Translations under genes and position numbers: made by a program
DNA from: Flavobacterium enshiense DK69
GTDB taxonomy: Bacteria; Bacteroidota; Bacteroidia; Flavobacteriales; Flavobacteriaceae
Length of the DNA stretch: 64,000 nucleotides
Direction of reading: 5' to 3'
Assembly (NCBI RefSeq): GCF_000498495.1
Contig: NZ_AVCS01000006.1
Coordinates: 372,001 to 436,000, forward strand
Notes under the pieces: generated by a model
Databases searched by the model: none
What the model was told of the DNA's origin: nothing
Seen by the model: only the letters and a program-made list of their open reading frames with translations
Shown: positions 8,849 through 15,994 of the stretch, in pieces
Numbering within the stretch: the first letter of the stretch is position 1
Layout of the letters: each line of letters starts with the position of its first letter

Positions 8849-9178
8849 ATGGCTTCGGATAACGATAATTTTTTCGAGAGAGTCTACGCGGTTGCCCGCC
8901 AAATCCCTTACGGAAAAGTTACGTCATACGGCGCTATTGCAAAAGCACTTGGAGTAGCACGTTCAGCAAGGATGGTAGGCTGGGCCATGAATGCATCCCA
9001 TTTAAAAGAAGATATTCCTGCGCACAGGGTGGTTAACCGCAAAGGAATGCTTACCGGAAAGCATCATTTTGAAGGAACAAACCTCATGCAGCAATTGTTG
9101 GAGAGCGAAGGGATTAAGGTGGTCAATAATCAGATAGTAGATTTTGAAAAGTATTTCTGGCAACCGGAAGTTCAATAA
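8849..9178 (+). CDS. Alkyltransferase-like (ATL) DNA-repair protein
   Basis: A 109-residue protein matching the C-terminal DNA-binding domain of O6-alkylguanine-DNA alkyltransferase: FFERVYAVARQIPYGKVTSYGAIAKALG, then VGWAMNASH. The methyl-accepting Cys of the usual PCHR box is Ala here (IPAHRVVNRKG). This is the hallmark of ATL proteins, which bind O6-alkylguanine lesions and hand them to nucleotide excision repair instead of dealkylating them. The arginine finger region (RSARMVGWAM) is present. It is the last gene of the trmB operon. Confidence 0.9.
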   Translation: MASDNDNFFERVYAVARQIPYGKVTSYGAIAKALGVARSARMVGWAMNASHLKEDIPAHRVVNRKGMLTGKHHFEGTNLMQQLLESEGIKVVNNQIVDFEKYFWQPEVQ

Positions 9179-9237
9179 TATCTTAAAAATTCACAAAACT
9201 TTTGCGTTTAGCCTTTTCTCTATTAAACTTTTCAAGT

Positions 9238-9245
9238 TATCTTTG
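9238..9245 (+). promoter_or_regulatory. -7 promoter element (TATCTTTG) for mrp
   Basis: A perfect TAnnTTTG match 63 bases before the mrp start, in the 129-base interval after the ATL gene. T-rich sequence lies about 19-30 bases upstream, but an exact TTG at the standard distance is not obvious. Confidence 0.5.
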
Positions 9246-9307
9246 CAATCTAAAATCAGTCTTAATAAAGAACTGAAAAAGAAAGATTTAAAGCATTTTC
9301 ACACAAT

Positions 9308-10435
9308 ATGAAATTAGACAGAAAAGAAATTCTTAGTGCTTTGGAAACCATTTCCATTGCTGGAGAAGGAAAGAATATGGTTGAAAGCGGAGCGGTACAA
9401 AACGTGATTACTTTCGGCGACGAAGTAGTAGTTGATTTGGTTTTAAACACTCCGGCCCTGCATATCAAAAAACGTGCTGAGGTAGATATCATCAAAGTTA
9501 TCCACGAAAAAATATACGAAAAAGCAAAGGTTAAGGTCAACATCAAGGTGGAGGCTCCGGAAAAACCTGAGATCAAAGGGAAATCCATTCCGGGAATCAG
9601 CAACATTATCGCCGTTTCTTCCGGAAAAGGAGGAGTAGGTAAATCTACTATCACGGCTAATTTAGCAGTGTCTTTGGCGAATATGGGCTTTAAAGTAGGT
9701 GTTTTGGATGCCGATATTTACGGGCCATCAATGCCTATCATGTTCGATGTTGAAAAATCAAAACCGATTTCAGTTGAGGTTGGCGGTAAATCAAAAATGA
9801 AACCGATCACCAGCTACGGAGTTGAATTGCTTTCCATCGGATTCTTTACCAGTCCTGATCAGGCCGTTATCTGGAGAGGGCCTATGGCTTCCAAAGCCTT
9901 AAACCAAATGATTTTTGACGCCGATTGGGGTGAATTGGATTTCATGTTAGTGGATTTGCCACCGGGAACAGGAGATATCCATTTATCCATAATGCAATCG
10001 TTGCCGCTTACGGGAGCAGTTGTCGTGAGTACGCCTCAGGCAGTGGCTTTGGCCGATGCGAAAAAAGGAGTGGCGATGTTCCAGAACGAAAGCATCAACG
10101 TGCCGGTATTGGGAATTATCGAAAACATGGCTTATTTCACTCCGGAAGAATTGCCGGAAAATAAATATTACATCTTCGGAAAAGAAGGGGCTAAAAATCT
10201 TGCGGCCGACCTGAACGTGCCTTTCCTTGGTGAAGTGCCAATCGTTCAAAGTATTCGTGAGGCAGGAGACTACGGCCGTCCGGCAGCGTTGCAGACCGCT
10301 ACTGTAGTACAGGCAGCGTTCGAAGAATTGGCCAGAAGCGTGGTTTCGGAAACAGTAAAAAGAAACGACAGCCTTCCGCCGACCGAAGCAATTAAAATTA
10401 CAACAATGGCAGGATGCTCTGCTGTTAAAAAATAG
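9308..10435 (+). CDS. mrp: Mrp/NBP35-family Fe-S cluster carrier ATPase
   Basis: A 375-residue protein of the Mrp/ApbC group, which binds and transfers Fe-S clusters to apoproteins. Residues about 5-85 form a MIP18/DUF59 domain. The P-loop ATPase follows, with the deviant Walker A VSSGKGGVGKSTITANLA at about 105 and a Walker B-type segment (FMLVDLPPGTGD). The usual CxxC of Mrp is not at its normal place: the region around NKYYIFGKEGAKNLA has no Cys. A single Cys lies in the C-terminal tail (MAGCSAVKK). The downstream NifU-type gene supports a role in Fe-S biogenesis. Confidence 0.93.
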   Translation: MKLDRKEILSALETISIAGEGKNMVESGAVQNVITFGDEVVVDLVLNTPALHIKKRAEVDIIKVIHEKIYEKAKVKVNIKVEAPEKPEIKGKSIPGISNIIAVSSGKGGVGKSTITANLAVSLANMGFKVGVLDADIYGPSMPIMFDVEKSKPISVEVGGKSKMKPITSYGVELLSIGFFTSPDQAVIWRGPMASKALNQMIFDADWGELDFMLVDLPPGTGDIHLSIMQSLPLTGAVVVSTPQAVALADAKKGVAMFQNESINVPVLGIIENMAYFTPEELPENKYYIFGKEGAKNLAADLNVPFLGEVPIVQSIREAGDYGRPAALQTATVVQAAFEELARSVVSETVKRNDSLPPTEAIKITTMAGCSAVKK

Positions 10436-10518
10436 ATTTTTAGATTTTTAGGCATTCGATAGTCAGAAAAACAATTGATGTCTGAAATTCCAATAATCCA
10501 ATAATCCAACAATCTAAA

Positions 10519-10761
10519 ATGATGAATACAGAAGAACTTAAGTCTACCGTAGAAAAGGCACTGGATGAAATTCGTCCGTTTTTAAATTCTGATGGAGGAG
10601 ATATTTCCCTGGTGGAAATTGAAGACGGGAAACATGTAAAAGTGCGTTTGGAAGGAGCATGCATTTCCTGTAAAATCAACCAGATGACCTTAAAGGCGGG
10701 TGTGGAAACTACCATTAAAAAGTATGCTCCGCAAATAGAAACTGTTGTGAATATCGCCTAA
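10519..10761 (+). CDS. NifU-type C-terminal-domain Fe-S scaffold
   Basis: An 80-residue protein consisting only of the NifU C-terminal domain, with the cluster-binding C-I-S-C motif (LEGACISCKINQMTLK) and the preceding IRPFLNSDGGDISLVEIEDG segment that defines the family. It assembles or carries Fe-S clusters. It lies 83 bases after mrp. The gap contains the short direct repeat AATCCAATAATCCAAT (10495-10511 region) but no terminator, so co-transcription is likely. Either of the two adjacent Met codons could be the start. Confidence 0.92.
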   Translation: MMNTEELKSTVEKALDEIRPFLNSDGGDISLVEIEDGKHVKVRLEGACISCKINQMTLKAGVETTIKKYAPQIETVVNIA

Positions 10762-10765
10762 TTTT

Positions 10766-10867
10766 AGGGCGTGACCACAAGGGTCGGGCTATCCGCTCTA
10801 TCTTTTTATTGAGGTTGTTTTGAGAACAACCCCAATAAAAAGGATGCCGCTCCCATCCCTCACGCAG
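10766..10867. repeat. Palindromic intergenic repeat element (REP-like)
   Basis: This interval can fold into one long imperfect hairpin. The core pairs TTTTTATTG-GGTTGTT with AACAACC-CAATAAAAA (10803-10841). The outer arms are GGGCGTGACCAC, GGGTCGGGCTATCCGCT on the left and ATGCCGCTCCCATCCCTCACGC on the right. From memory, elements with GGGCGTG...GGGTCGGGCTATCCGCT...CCGCT...ATCCCTCACGC ends recur in Flavobacterium intergenic regions; only one copy is visible here. It follows the NifU-type gene and may also act as its terminator. Confidence 0.65.
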
Positions 10868-10964
10868 AACTGACATAAATCATGTTTTGTGAGGCTGTCA
10901 CCTTGTAACTTTGTCACTCTGACATAAGTTAGAATGACGAACAGATGCAATAAACTTTTGAAAA

Positions 10965-12017
10965 ATGATTGAAACTGATATACTTATCATCGGAGCAGGT
11001 CCTACGGGGCTTTTCGCCGTTTTTGAAGCAGGGCTTTTAAAGCTGAAATGTCACATCATTGATGGTCTGCCACAACCGGGCGGACAGTTAACCGAATTAT
11101 ATCCCAAAAAACCTATTTTCGATATTCCGGGGTTCCCTTCTGTATTGGCGGGAGACTTGGTTCACAATCTTATGGAACAGATCAAGCAGTTTCAGCCTGG
11201 TTTTACCTTAGGAGAAGTTGCTGAAAAAATTGAAAAACTGGAAGACGGCACATTCATCGTAACGACCAATAAAGGAACCGAGCATAAAGCAAAAGCGGTT
11301 GCTATTGCGGGTGGTTTGGGAAGTTTCGAGCCAAGAAAACCATTAATAGAAGATATTGAATTTTACGAAGAAAAAGGGGTAGAATATTTTGTGAAAGATC
11401 CGGAAAAGTTCCGTCACAAACGTATTGTAATTGCCGGAGGAGGTGATTCGGCGTTGGATTGGAGTATTTTCCTTGCCGATGTAGCGAAAGAGGTTACATT
11501 AATTCACCGAAGAAACGAATTCCGTGGCGCTTTAGATTCTGTGGAGAAAGTTCAGGAATTGAAGCATGCCGGAAAAATCCACCTGATAACTCCTGCCGAA
11601 GTAGTTGGCCTAAACGGATCAGAACATTTGGAATCCATCGATATTGATGAAAACGGGGCGCATCGTAATATCAAAACAGATTATTTCATTCCGCTATTCG
11701 GACTTACGCCAAAATTAGGGCCGATTGCGCATTGGGGATTGGAAATTGAGAAGAACGCTATTGTTGTAAACAACGCCTTGGATTACCAAACCAATATTGA
11801 AGGTATCTACGCAATTGGCGATGTAAATACCTATCCGGGTAAACTGAAACTGATTTTGTGTGGTTTCCACGAAGCTACCTTAATGTGTCAGTCGGTGTAC
11901 AATAAACTGAATCCGGGTAAAAAATATGTACTAAAATATACTACTGTTTCCGGTGTTGACGGTTTTGACGGAACCCGCAAAGAGGCTGAAAAAGCTGTAG
12001 TTAAAGCAATAGATTAA
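10965..12017 (+). CDS. Ferredoxin-NADP+ reductase, thioredoxin-reductase type
   Basis: A 350-residue flavoprotein. The FAD-binding GxGxxG is at residues 6-13 (IIGAGPTG), the second nucleotide-binding loop is VIAGGGDSALDWSIF at about 153, and the FAD-closing motif is YAIGDVNTYPG near 285. The redox-active CxxC of true thioredoxin reductases is absent, which is the mark of TrxR-type ferredoxin-NADP+ reductases. A [2Fe-2S] ferredoxin gene follows after only two bases, giving a self-contained electron-transfer pair. The start follows a short AT-rich spacer after the palindromic repeat. Confidence 0.92.
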   Translation: MIETDILIIGAGPTGLFAVFEAGLLKLKCHIIDGLPQPGGQLTELYPKKPIFDIPGFPSVLAGDLVHNLMEQIKQFQPGFTLGEVAEKIEKLEDGTFIVTTNKGTEHKAKAVAIAGGLGSFEPRKPLIEDIEFYEEKGVEYFVKDPEKFRHKRIVIAGGGDSALDWSIFLADVAKEVTLIHRRNEFRGALDSVEKVQELKHAGKIHLITPAEVVGLNGSEHLESIDIDENGAHRNIKTDYFIPLFGLTPKLGPIAHWGLEIEKNAIVVNNALDYQTNIEGIYAIGDVNTYPGKLKLILCGFHEATLMCQSVYNKLNPGKKYVLKYTTVSGVDGFDGTRKEAEKAVVKAID

Positions 12018-12019
12018 TC

Positions 12020-12352
12020 ATGTCACAAGACGTAACTATCAAAATCATCGACCGTGAAGGTGTGCCTCATGAAGTTCAGGCACCAACGGATATGAACATG
12101 AATATCATGGAGTTGGTTCGAGCTTATGAATTGGCTCCCGAAGGGACCATCGGTATTTGTGGGGGAATGGCCATGTGTGCTTCTTGTCAGTGTTATGTTT
12201 TAAACGATGTGGAACTTCCTGAAAAATCCGCTGATGAAGATGCTATGCTTTGGGAGGCTTTCAATGTGAAAGAAAACAGCCGATTGGGTTGCCAGATTCA
12301 TATCACTCCCGAGATTAACGGTTTGGAAGTGGAACTTGCTCCGGAATCGTAA
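12020..12352 (+). CDS. [2Fe-2S] ferredoxin, adrenodoxin type
   Basis: A 110-residue ferredoxin. The cluster ligands are Cys47, Cys53, Cys56 and Cys91 in the C-x5-C-x2-C...C pattern of vertebrate-type ferredoxins (GICGGMAMCASCQCYV, RLGCQIHI). An extra Cys58 follows directly. The N-terminal strand (VTIKIIDREGVPHEVQAP) and the acidic helix (PEKSADEDAMLWEAF) fit the fold. It is encoded two bases after its likely reductase. Proteins of this type often serve Fe-S assembly or cytochrome P450-like systems; no P450 is present in the window. Confidence 0.93.
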   Translation: MSQDVTIKIIDREGVPHEVQAPTDMNMNIMELVRAYELAPEGTIGICGGMAMCASCQCYVLNDVELPEKSADEDAMLWEAFNVKENSRLGCQIHITPEINGLEVELAPES

Positions 12353-12373
12353 ACCCTGAATTCTGAAAAAGAC

Positions 12374-12400
12374 AAGCGAAGATTTTTCTTCGCTTTTTTT
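12374..12400 (+). terminator. Rho-independent terminator
   Basis: AAGCGAAGA pairs with TCTTCGCTT around a TTTT-containing loop, followed by a T-run. It lies 22 bases after the ferredoxin stop and closes the reductase-ferredoxin operon. Confidence 0.85.
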
Positions 12401-12468
12401 GTAACAAAATTTTAACGGCTGCGTATAATCACAATATTCCGCAAAAAAAGGAATTAGGGACTATTTAG

Positions 12469-12831
12469 ATGAATTTAACTTCCTATTCGCCGGGTTTACA
12501 CAAACTGGTAACACTTCAGGTTAACGAAATGAAAAAGCTTACGGACAGTAAGCGGTTTGTGGCTGTCACAGAATCTATTCTTGAAAAATTCAATCTTGAA
12601 AAAGTGGGGCTTGTGGTTCATGATTTCGAGAATGACAGTTTTACAATCGCAGTATGCCTGAAAGAATCCCATATCTGTATACACACTTGGCCGGAATACA
12701 ATCAGTTGACTTTGGATGTTTATTTGTGCAATTACTTACAGGATAATTCAGTAAAAGTAAAAGCGGTAACCCAGGAATATATCGATTATTTTAGCGCGAC
12801 AATTATTAAAGATTTCGAAATTAACAGATAG
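12469..12831 (+). CDS. speD: S-adenosylmethionine decarboxylase proenzyme
   Basis: A 120-residue bacterial-type AdoMet decarboxylase, which makes the aminopropyl donor for polyamine synthesis. The self-processing site is intact: Ser67 in KESHICIHTWPE would become the pyruvoyl group after cleavage behind Glu66, and the His72 and Cys87 expected for processing and catalysis are present (IHTWPE, VYLCN). The residue three after Ser67 is Cys (SHIC), where SHIS or SHLT is common. It is the first gene of a seven-gene operon with a membrane-embedded spermidine-synthase homologue, separated from the next gene by three bases. The product may feed that enzyme rather than general spermidine synthesis. Confidence 0.9.
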   Translation: MNLTSYSPGLHKLVTLQVNEMKKLTDSKRFVAVTESILEKFNLEKVGLVVHDFENDSFTIAVCLKESHICIHTWPEYNQLTLDVYLCNYLQDNSVKVKAVTQEYIDYFSATIIKDFEINR

Positions 12832-12834
12832 GAT

Positions 12835-14061
12835 ATGAAGGTTCCTTGTTATCATTGTGATGTCACTACCGATGTAGATGTTAATTTTGAAGTGAAAACT
12901 TTCGTCTGTCCCAATTGCCAAAATCTTTATCTTATGGCTGAAGATGGGCTCCGTTCTCAAAAAAGCTTCAGTCACAAAAGGCCTTTAATAGGGCTGAATG
13001 TGGGGCAGAAGGGAAAACTGCGTGGGGAAGAATACACAGTAACTGGAGTTCTAACCAAAAAAGCCTACGGGAGTTATTATTGGGACGAATATATTCTGGA
13101 AAGTAAAAAAGGAGATTTTATCTACCTTTCGGAGGCCAGCGGTCATTGGATTTTACTTAAAGAAGTTGAGGATAGCTATGATGTGAAAAATCATCCCAGA
13201 TTTTTGACGCATAATGAAATCCGTATGAATCTCTACGATTATACCGATACGGAAATTGTTGCTGCACAAGGGTATTTCGATTTTGTGATTCCGGTTAAAA
13301 AGGTGCATATGGTTGAGTATATTCAGCCGCCCTATATCATATCAATTGAAACATTGGGTGATCAGGAATCTGTTTTTTTTGGGGAACATATTTCTGTTAA
13401 GGAAATTAAAAAAGGATTTTCGATGCCTAAAACACCAATGAAGACAGGAATCGGAATGGTACAGCCTTTTTTGATTGATGTTCGGAATTTAGCGATAATA
13501 ATGTGTTCGGTAGCAGTATTGATTTTGTCCTCACACATGTTTATTTATAGTGACAGAACAGAACAGGTCGTTTTGAGCGAATCTATGACTTTTGATCAGT
13601 ATAAAGACAAGTCATTTGTAAGTCCTTCTTTTGTTTTGAAAGGCGGTTCGGCGCCACTAACTATTTCTACCCACTCGGACGTTGATAACTCGTGGGCAAA
13701 TCTTCAGGTGGCTTTGGTAAACGAAAAAACAAATGAAGAGGTTTATGCTAACAAAGACATTGAATATTATCACGGTTATACGGAAGGAGAACACTGGACA
13801 GAAGGTGATACTTCAGAAGAATTCAATATTTGCGGTGTCAATGAAGGGACATATCATATTGTGGTTACCCCGATGAAAGCTCCGGAAGACATAACAAATA
13901 ATTTTATAAAGGTAAATGCGGTCTGGAATCAGCCTTCCATGTGGAATGTTTGGATGCCTATTTTGTTTATGGGTATTTTGACAGTCGGATTGTATTATCT
14001 TTCTGTTTATTTCGAACAAAAAAGATGGGCGGAAAGCAGTTATTCGCCTTATGACAAATAA
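12835..14061 (+). CDS. Zinc-ribbon DUF4178 membrane protein
   Basis: A 408-residue protein. Residues 5-28 form a zinc ribbon (Cys5-x2-Cys8, Cys25-x2-Cys28). A DUF4178 domain follows at about 55-130 (GQKGKLRGEEYTVTGVLTKK, YYWDEYILESKKGDFIYLSE, GHWILLKEV). Two transmembrane helices lie at about 220-240 (LAIIMCSVAVLILSSHMFIY) and near 375-395 (WMPILFMGILTVGLYYLSVY), with a roughly 130-residue beta-rich segment between them (LKGGSAPLTISTHSDVDNSW) that would face the periplasm. The function is unknown. By family knowledge, DUF4178 genes recur near AdoMet decarboxylase, spermidine-synthase-like and DUF350 genes, as here. Three-base spacing on both sides fixes it in the operon. Confidence 0.85.
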   Translation: MKVPCYHCDVTTDVDVNFEVKTFVCPNCQNLYLMAEDGLRSQKSFSHKRPLIGLNVGQKGKLRGEEYTVTGVLTKKAYGSYYWDEYILESKKGDFIYLSEASGHWILLKEVEDSYDVKNHPRFLTHNEIRMNLYDYTDTEIVAAQGYFDFVIPVKKVHMVEYIQPPYIISIETLGDQESVFFGEHISVKEIKKGFSMPKTPMKTGIGMVQPFLIDVRNLAIIMCSVAVLILSSHMFIYSDRTEQVVLSESMTFDQYKDKSFVSPSFVLKGGSAPLTISTHSDVDNSWANLQVALVNEKTNEEVYANKDIEYYHGYTEGEHWTEGDTSEEFNICGVNEGTYHIVVTPMKAPEDITNNFIKVNAVWNQPSMWNVWMPILFMGILTVGLYYLSVYFEQKRWAESSYSPYDK

Positions 14062-14063
14062 TC

Positions 14064-14249
14064 ATGAACACTATTTATAAACTAATTAAAAATAATTTAA
14101 TTGCCATCGTCATCGGATTGTTTTTTTATCTGATGTTTTTGCATTTTACGTATTCCGGAAACAGAATATGTGATTGCGAATCAACCGAAAATTACAGCCC
14201 GAATCGAACGGGAAGTCATGTGGCAGTAAATCGTTTTTATCATAAATAA
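14064..14249 (+). CDS. Small single-pass membrane protein of the polyamine-like operon
   Basis: A 61-residue protein with one transmembrane helix (about residues 12-28, LIAIVIGLFFYLMFLHF) and a short polar tail containing Cys-Asp-Cys. It begins two bases after the DUF4178 stop codon and is followed 19 bases later by the DUF350 gene, so it is very likely expressed. I do not recognise the family. Size and position suggest a small subunit of a membrane complex. Confidence 0.65.
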   Translation: MNTIYKLIKNNLIAIVIGLFFYLMFLHFTYSGNRICDCESTENYSPNRTGSHVAVNRFYHK

Positions 14250-14268
14250 TATTAAAAAAAGCATCACT

Positions 14269-14484
14269 ATGGATATTTTGACAGCCAAACCAATTTTAAA
14301 TTCCGTTATTTTTTCACTTTTAGGTATCGCCATTTTACTGGTTACCTACTTTATTATTGAAAAACTTACACCGGAGAATACCTGGAAAGAAATTGTACAG
14401 AAAAATAATGTTGCCATTGCCATCGTTTTTGGGGCATTCATCATTGGGATTTCAATGATTATCAGTGCCGCTATCCATGGGTAA
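14269..14484 (+). CDS. DUF350 small membrane protein (YjfL-like)
   Basis: A 71-residue protein with two transmembrane helices (about 12-30 and 47-68) and the DUF350 pattern: IEKLTPENTWKEIVQKNNVAIAIVFGAFIIGISMII. E. coli YjfL is about twice as long; this one has a single copy of the unit and may dimerise. DUF350 proteins are of unknown function and are found by comparative genomics with polyamine-conjugating and envelope-stress genes. The downstream ATG at 14477 lies inside its last codons, so translation of the next gene is coupled. Confidence 0.85.
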   Translation: MDILTAKPILNSVIFSLLGIAILLVTYFIIEKLTPENTWKEIVQKNNVAIAIVFGAFIIGISMIISAAIHG

Positions 14485-15994
14485 ACGATTTTTAAAATTT
14501 GAGTTTTTACTTCTTTTAGCGGTATTTACCATTGCTACCTGCGGATTGGTGTATGAACTGGTCGCGGGCACCTTGGCCAGCTATCTGTTAGGTGATTCGG
14601 TGAAACAGTTCTCTTTCATTATCGGAGTATATCTTTTTTCGATGGGGGTGGGTTCTTATTTTTCGAAATTTCTCCAACGCAATATGCTGAATACTTTCGT
14701 GGAAATCGAAATCCTCGTGGGTTTGGTCGGCGGATTGAGTTCGGTTGTTCTTTTCCTGTTGTTTGAAAGTGTTCATTATTTCCAGTTTATCCTATATTTT
14801 TTGGTATTCATCACCGGATGTCTTGTAGGACTTGAGATTCCGCTCTTAATGAACATCTTGAAAGACAGGGTCAAGTTTCGTGATTTGGTGTCGAATGTTT
14901 TTACGTTTGATTACATCGGTGCTTTATTGGCATCCATTCTTTTTCCTTTGGTTTTGGTACCGCAATTGGGTGTGATGCGAACCTCGTTGTTCTTCGGAAT
15001 GATTAATGTCAGTATCGCCATCGTTTTGTGTTTTTTGCTGAAATCGGAACTTAAAAAAGTATATCTGCTAAAAGCAAAAGCGATTGGGTCATTCGTCTTG
15101 CTCCTAGTGGTGTTTATCTTTTCCGATTCCATATTGTCTTTTTCAGAAGGGAAGCTGTACGGAGAAAATATAGTTTATTCGAGCTCCACAACTTATCAGC
15201 GTATTGTGCTGACACACAATAAAAGCGATTATCGATTGTATCTCAATAATAATTTACAGTTCAGTTCTGCTGACGAATACCGTTATCACGAAGCCTTGGT
15301 GCATCCGGTAATGGCAATAGCTCCAAAAGCCGAAAACGTTTTGGTTCTGGGAGGTGGCGATGGTTTAGCGGTTCGCGAAATTCTGAAATACAAAGAAGTG
15401 AAAGCCATTACATTGGTGGATTTGGATGAAGGGATGACAAAGCTGTTCAAAACCAATAAAATACTGACCGATTTAAACAAACAATCGTTAACGAATCCAA
15501 AAGTGAAAGTTTTCAATCAGGATGCTTATATCTGGTCTAAGAGTTGCAAACAGAAATTCGATGTTGTAATAGTTGATTTTCCCGATCCTTCTAATTATAG
15601 TTTGGGCAAACTCTATTCACTGAATTTTTATAAAACACTTCATAAGGTCCTTTCCAAGGATGCTGTTGTGGTGGTGCAAACGACATCGCCTTATTTTGCC
15701 CCGAAATCATTCTGGTGTATCAACAAAACCATGATGGAAGTTTTTTCCCAGGTGGACGCGTATCACGCTTACGTGCCGTCTTTTGGAGAATGGGGATTTA
15801 CCATTGCTGCGAAGAGTTTTGCTACCAATTTTAATACCGTAAACAGGGAAGTTAAAGGGTTGCGATTTTACAATTATCAGTTTGAAAAACTGAATTATTT
15901 CTCAAAAGATATGATTTCAAAAGATATCGAAATCAACCGATTGGACAACCAGATTTTAGTGCGCTACTTCGATGAGGAATGGGGAAAATTATAA
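14477..15994 (+). CDS. Membrane-embedded spermidine-synthase homologue
   Basis: A 505-residue two-part protein. About residues 1-215 hold six or seven transmembrane helices (FEFLLLLAVFTIATCGLVYE, FIIGVYLFSMGVGSYFS and others). The C-terminal part is a spermidine-synthase-type Rossmann domain with the decarboxylated-AdoMet loop VLVLGGGDGLAVREIL (about 287), acidic VDLDEG, and the catalytic-region DFPDPSNYSLGKLYSLNFY. An in-frame GTG at 14465 would add four residues; the ATG is preferred. It probably transfers an aminopropyl group, with decarboxylated AdoMet from the operon's own decarboxylase, to an acceptor at or in the membrane. The acceptor is unknown. It overlaps both neighbours. Confidence 0.88.
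   Translation: MGKRFLKFEFLLLLAVFTIATCGLVYELVAGTLASYLLGDSVKQFSFIIGVYLFSMGVGSYFSKFLQRNMLNTFVEIEILVGLVGGLSSVVLFLLFESVHYFQFILYFLVFITGCLVGLEIPLLMNILKDRVKFRDLVSNVFTFDYIGALLASILFPLVLVPQLGVMRTSLFFGMINVSIAIVLCFLLKSELKKVYLLKAKAIGSFVLLLVVFIFSDSILSFSEGKLYGENIVYSSSTTYQRIVLTHNKSDYRLYLNNNLQFSSADEYRYHEALVHPVMAIAPKAENVLVLGGGDGLAVREILKYKEVKAITLVDLDEGMTKLFKTNKILTDLNKQSLTNPKVKVFNQDAYIWSKSCKQKFDVVIVDFPDPSNYSLGKLYSLNFYKTLHKVLSKDAVVVVQTTSPYFAPKSFWCINKTMMEVFSQVDAYHAYVPSFGEWGFTIAAKSFATNFNTVNREVKGLRFYNYQFEKLNYFSKDMISKDIEINRLDNQILVRYFDEEWGKL

Noticed and set aside
8849..9178. O6-methylguanine-DNA methyltransferase
   Set aside because: The acceptor Cys is Ala (PAHR), so it is an alkyltransferase-like protein and not an active methyltransferase.
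10965..12017. Thioredoxin reductase
   Set aside because: No CxxC redox pair in the NADPH domain, and a ferredoxin gene follows.
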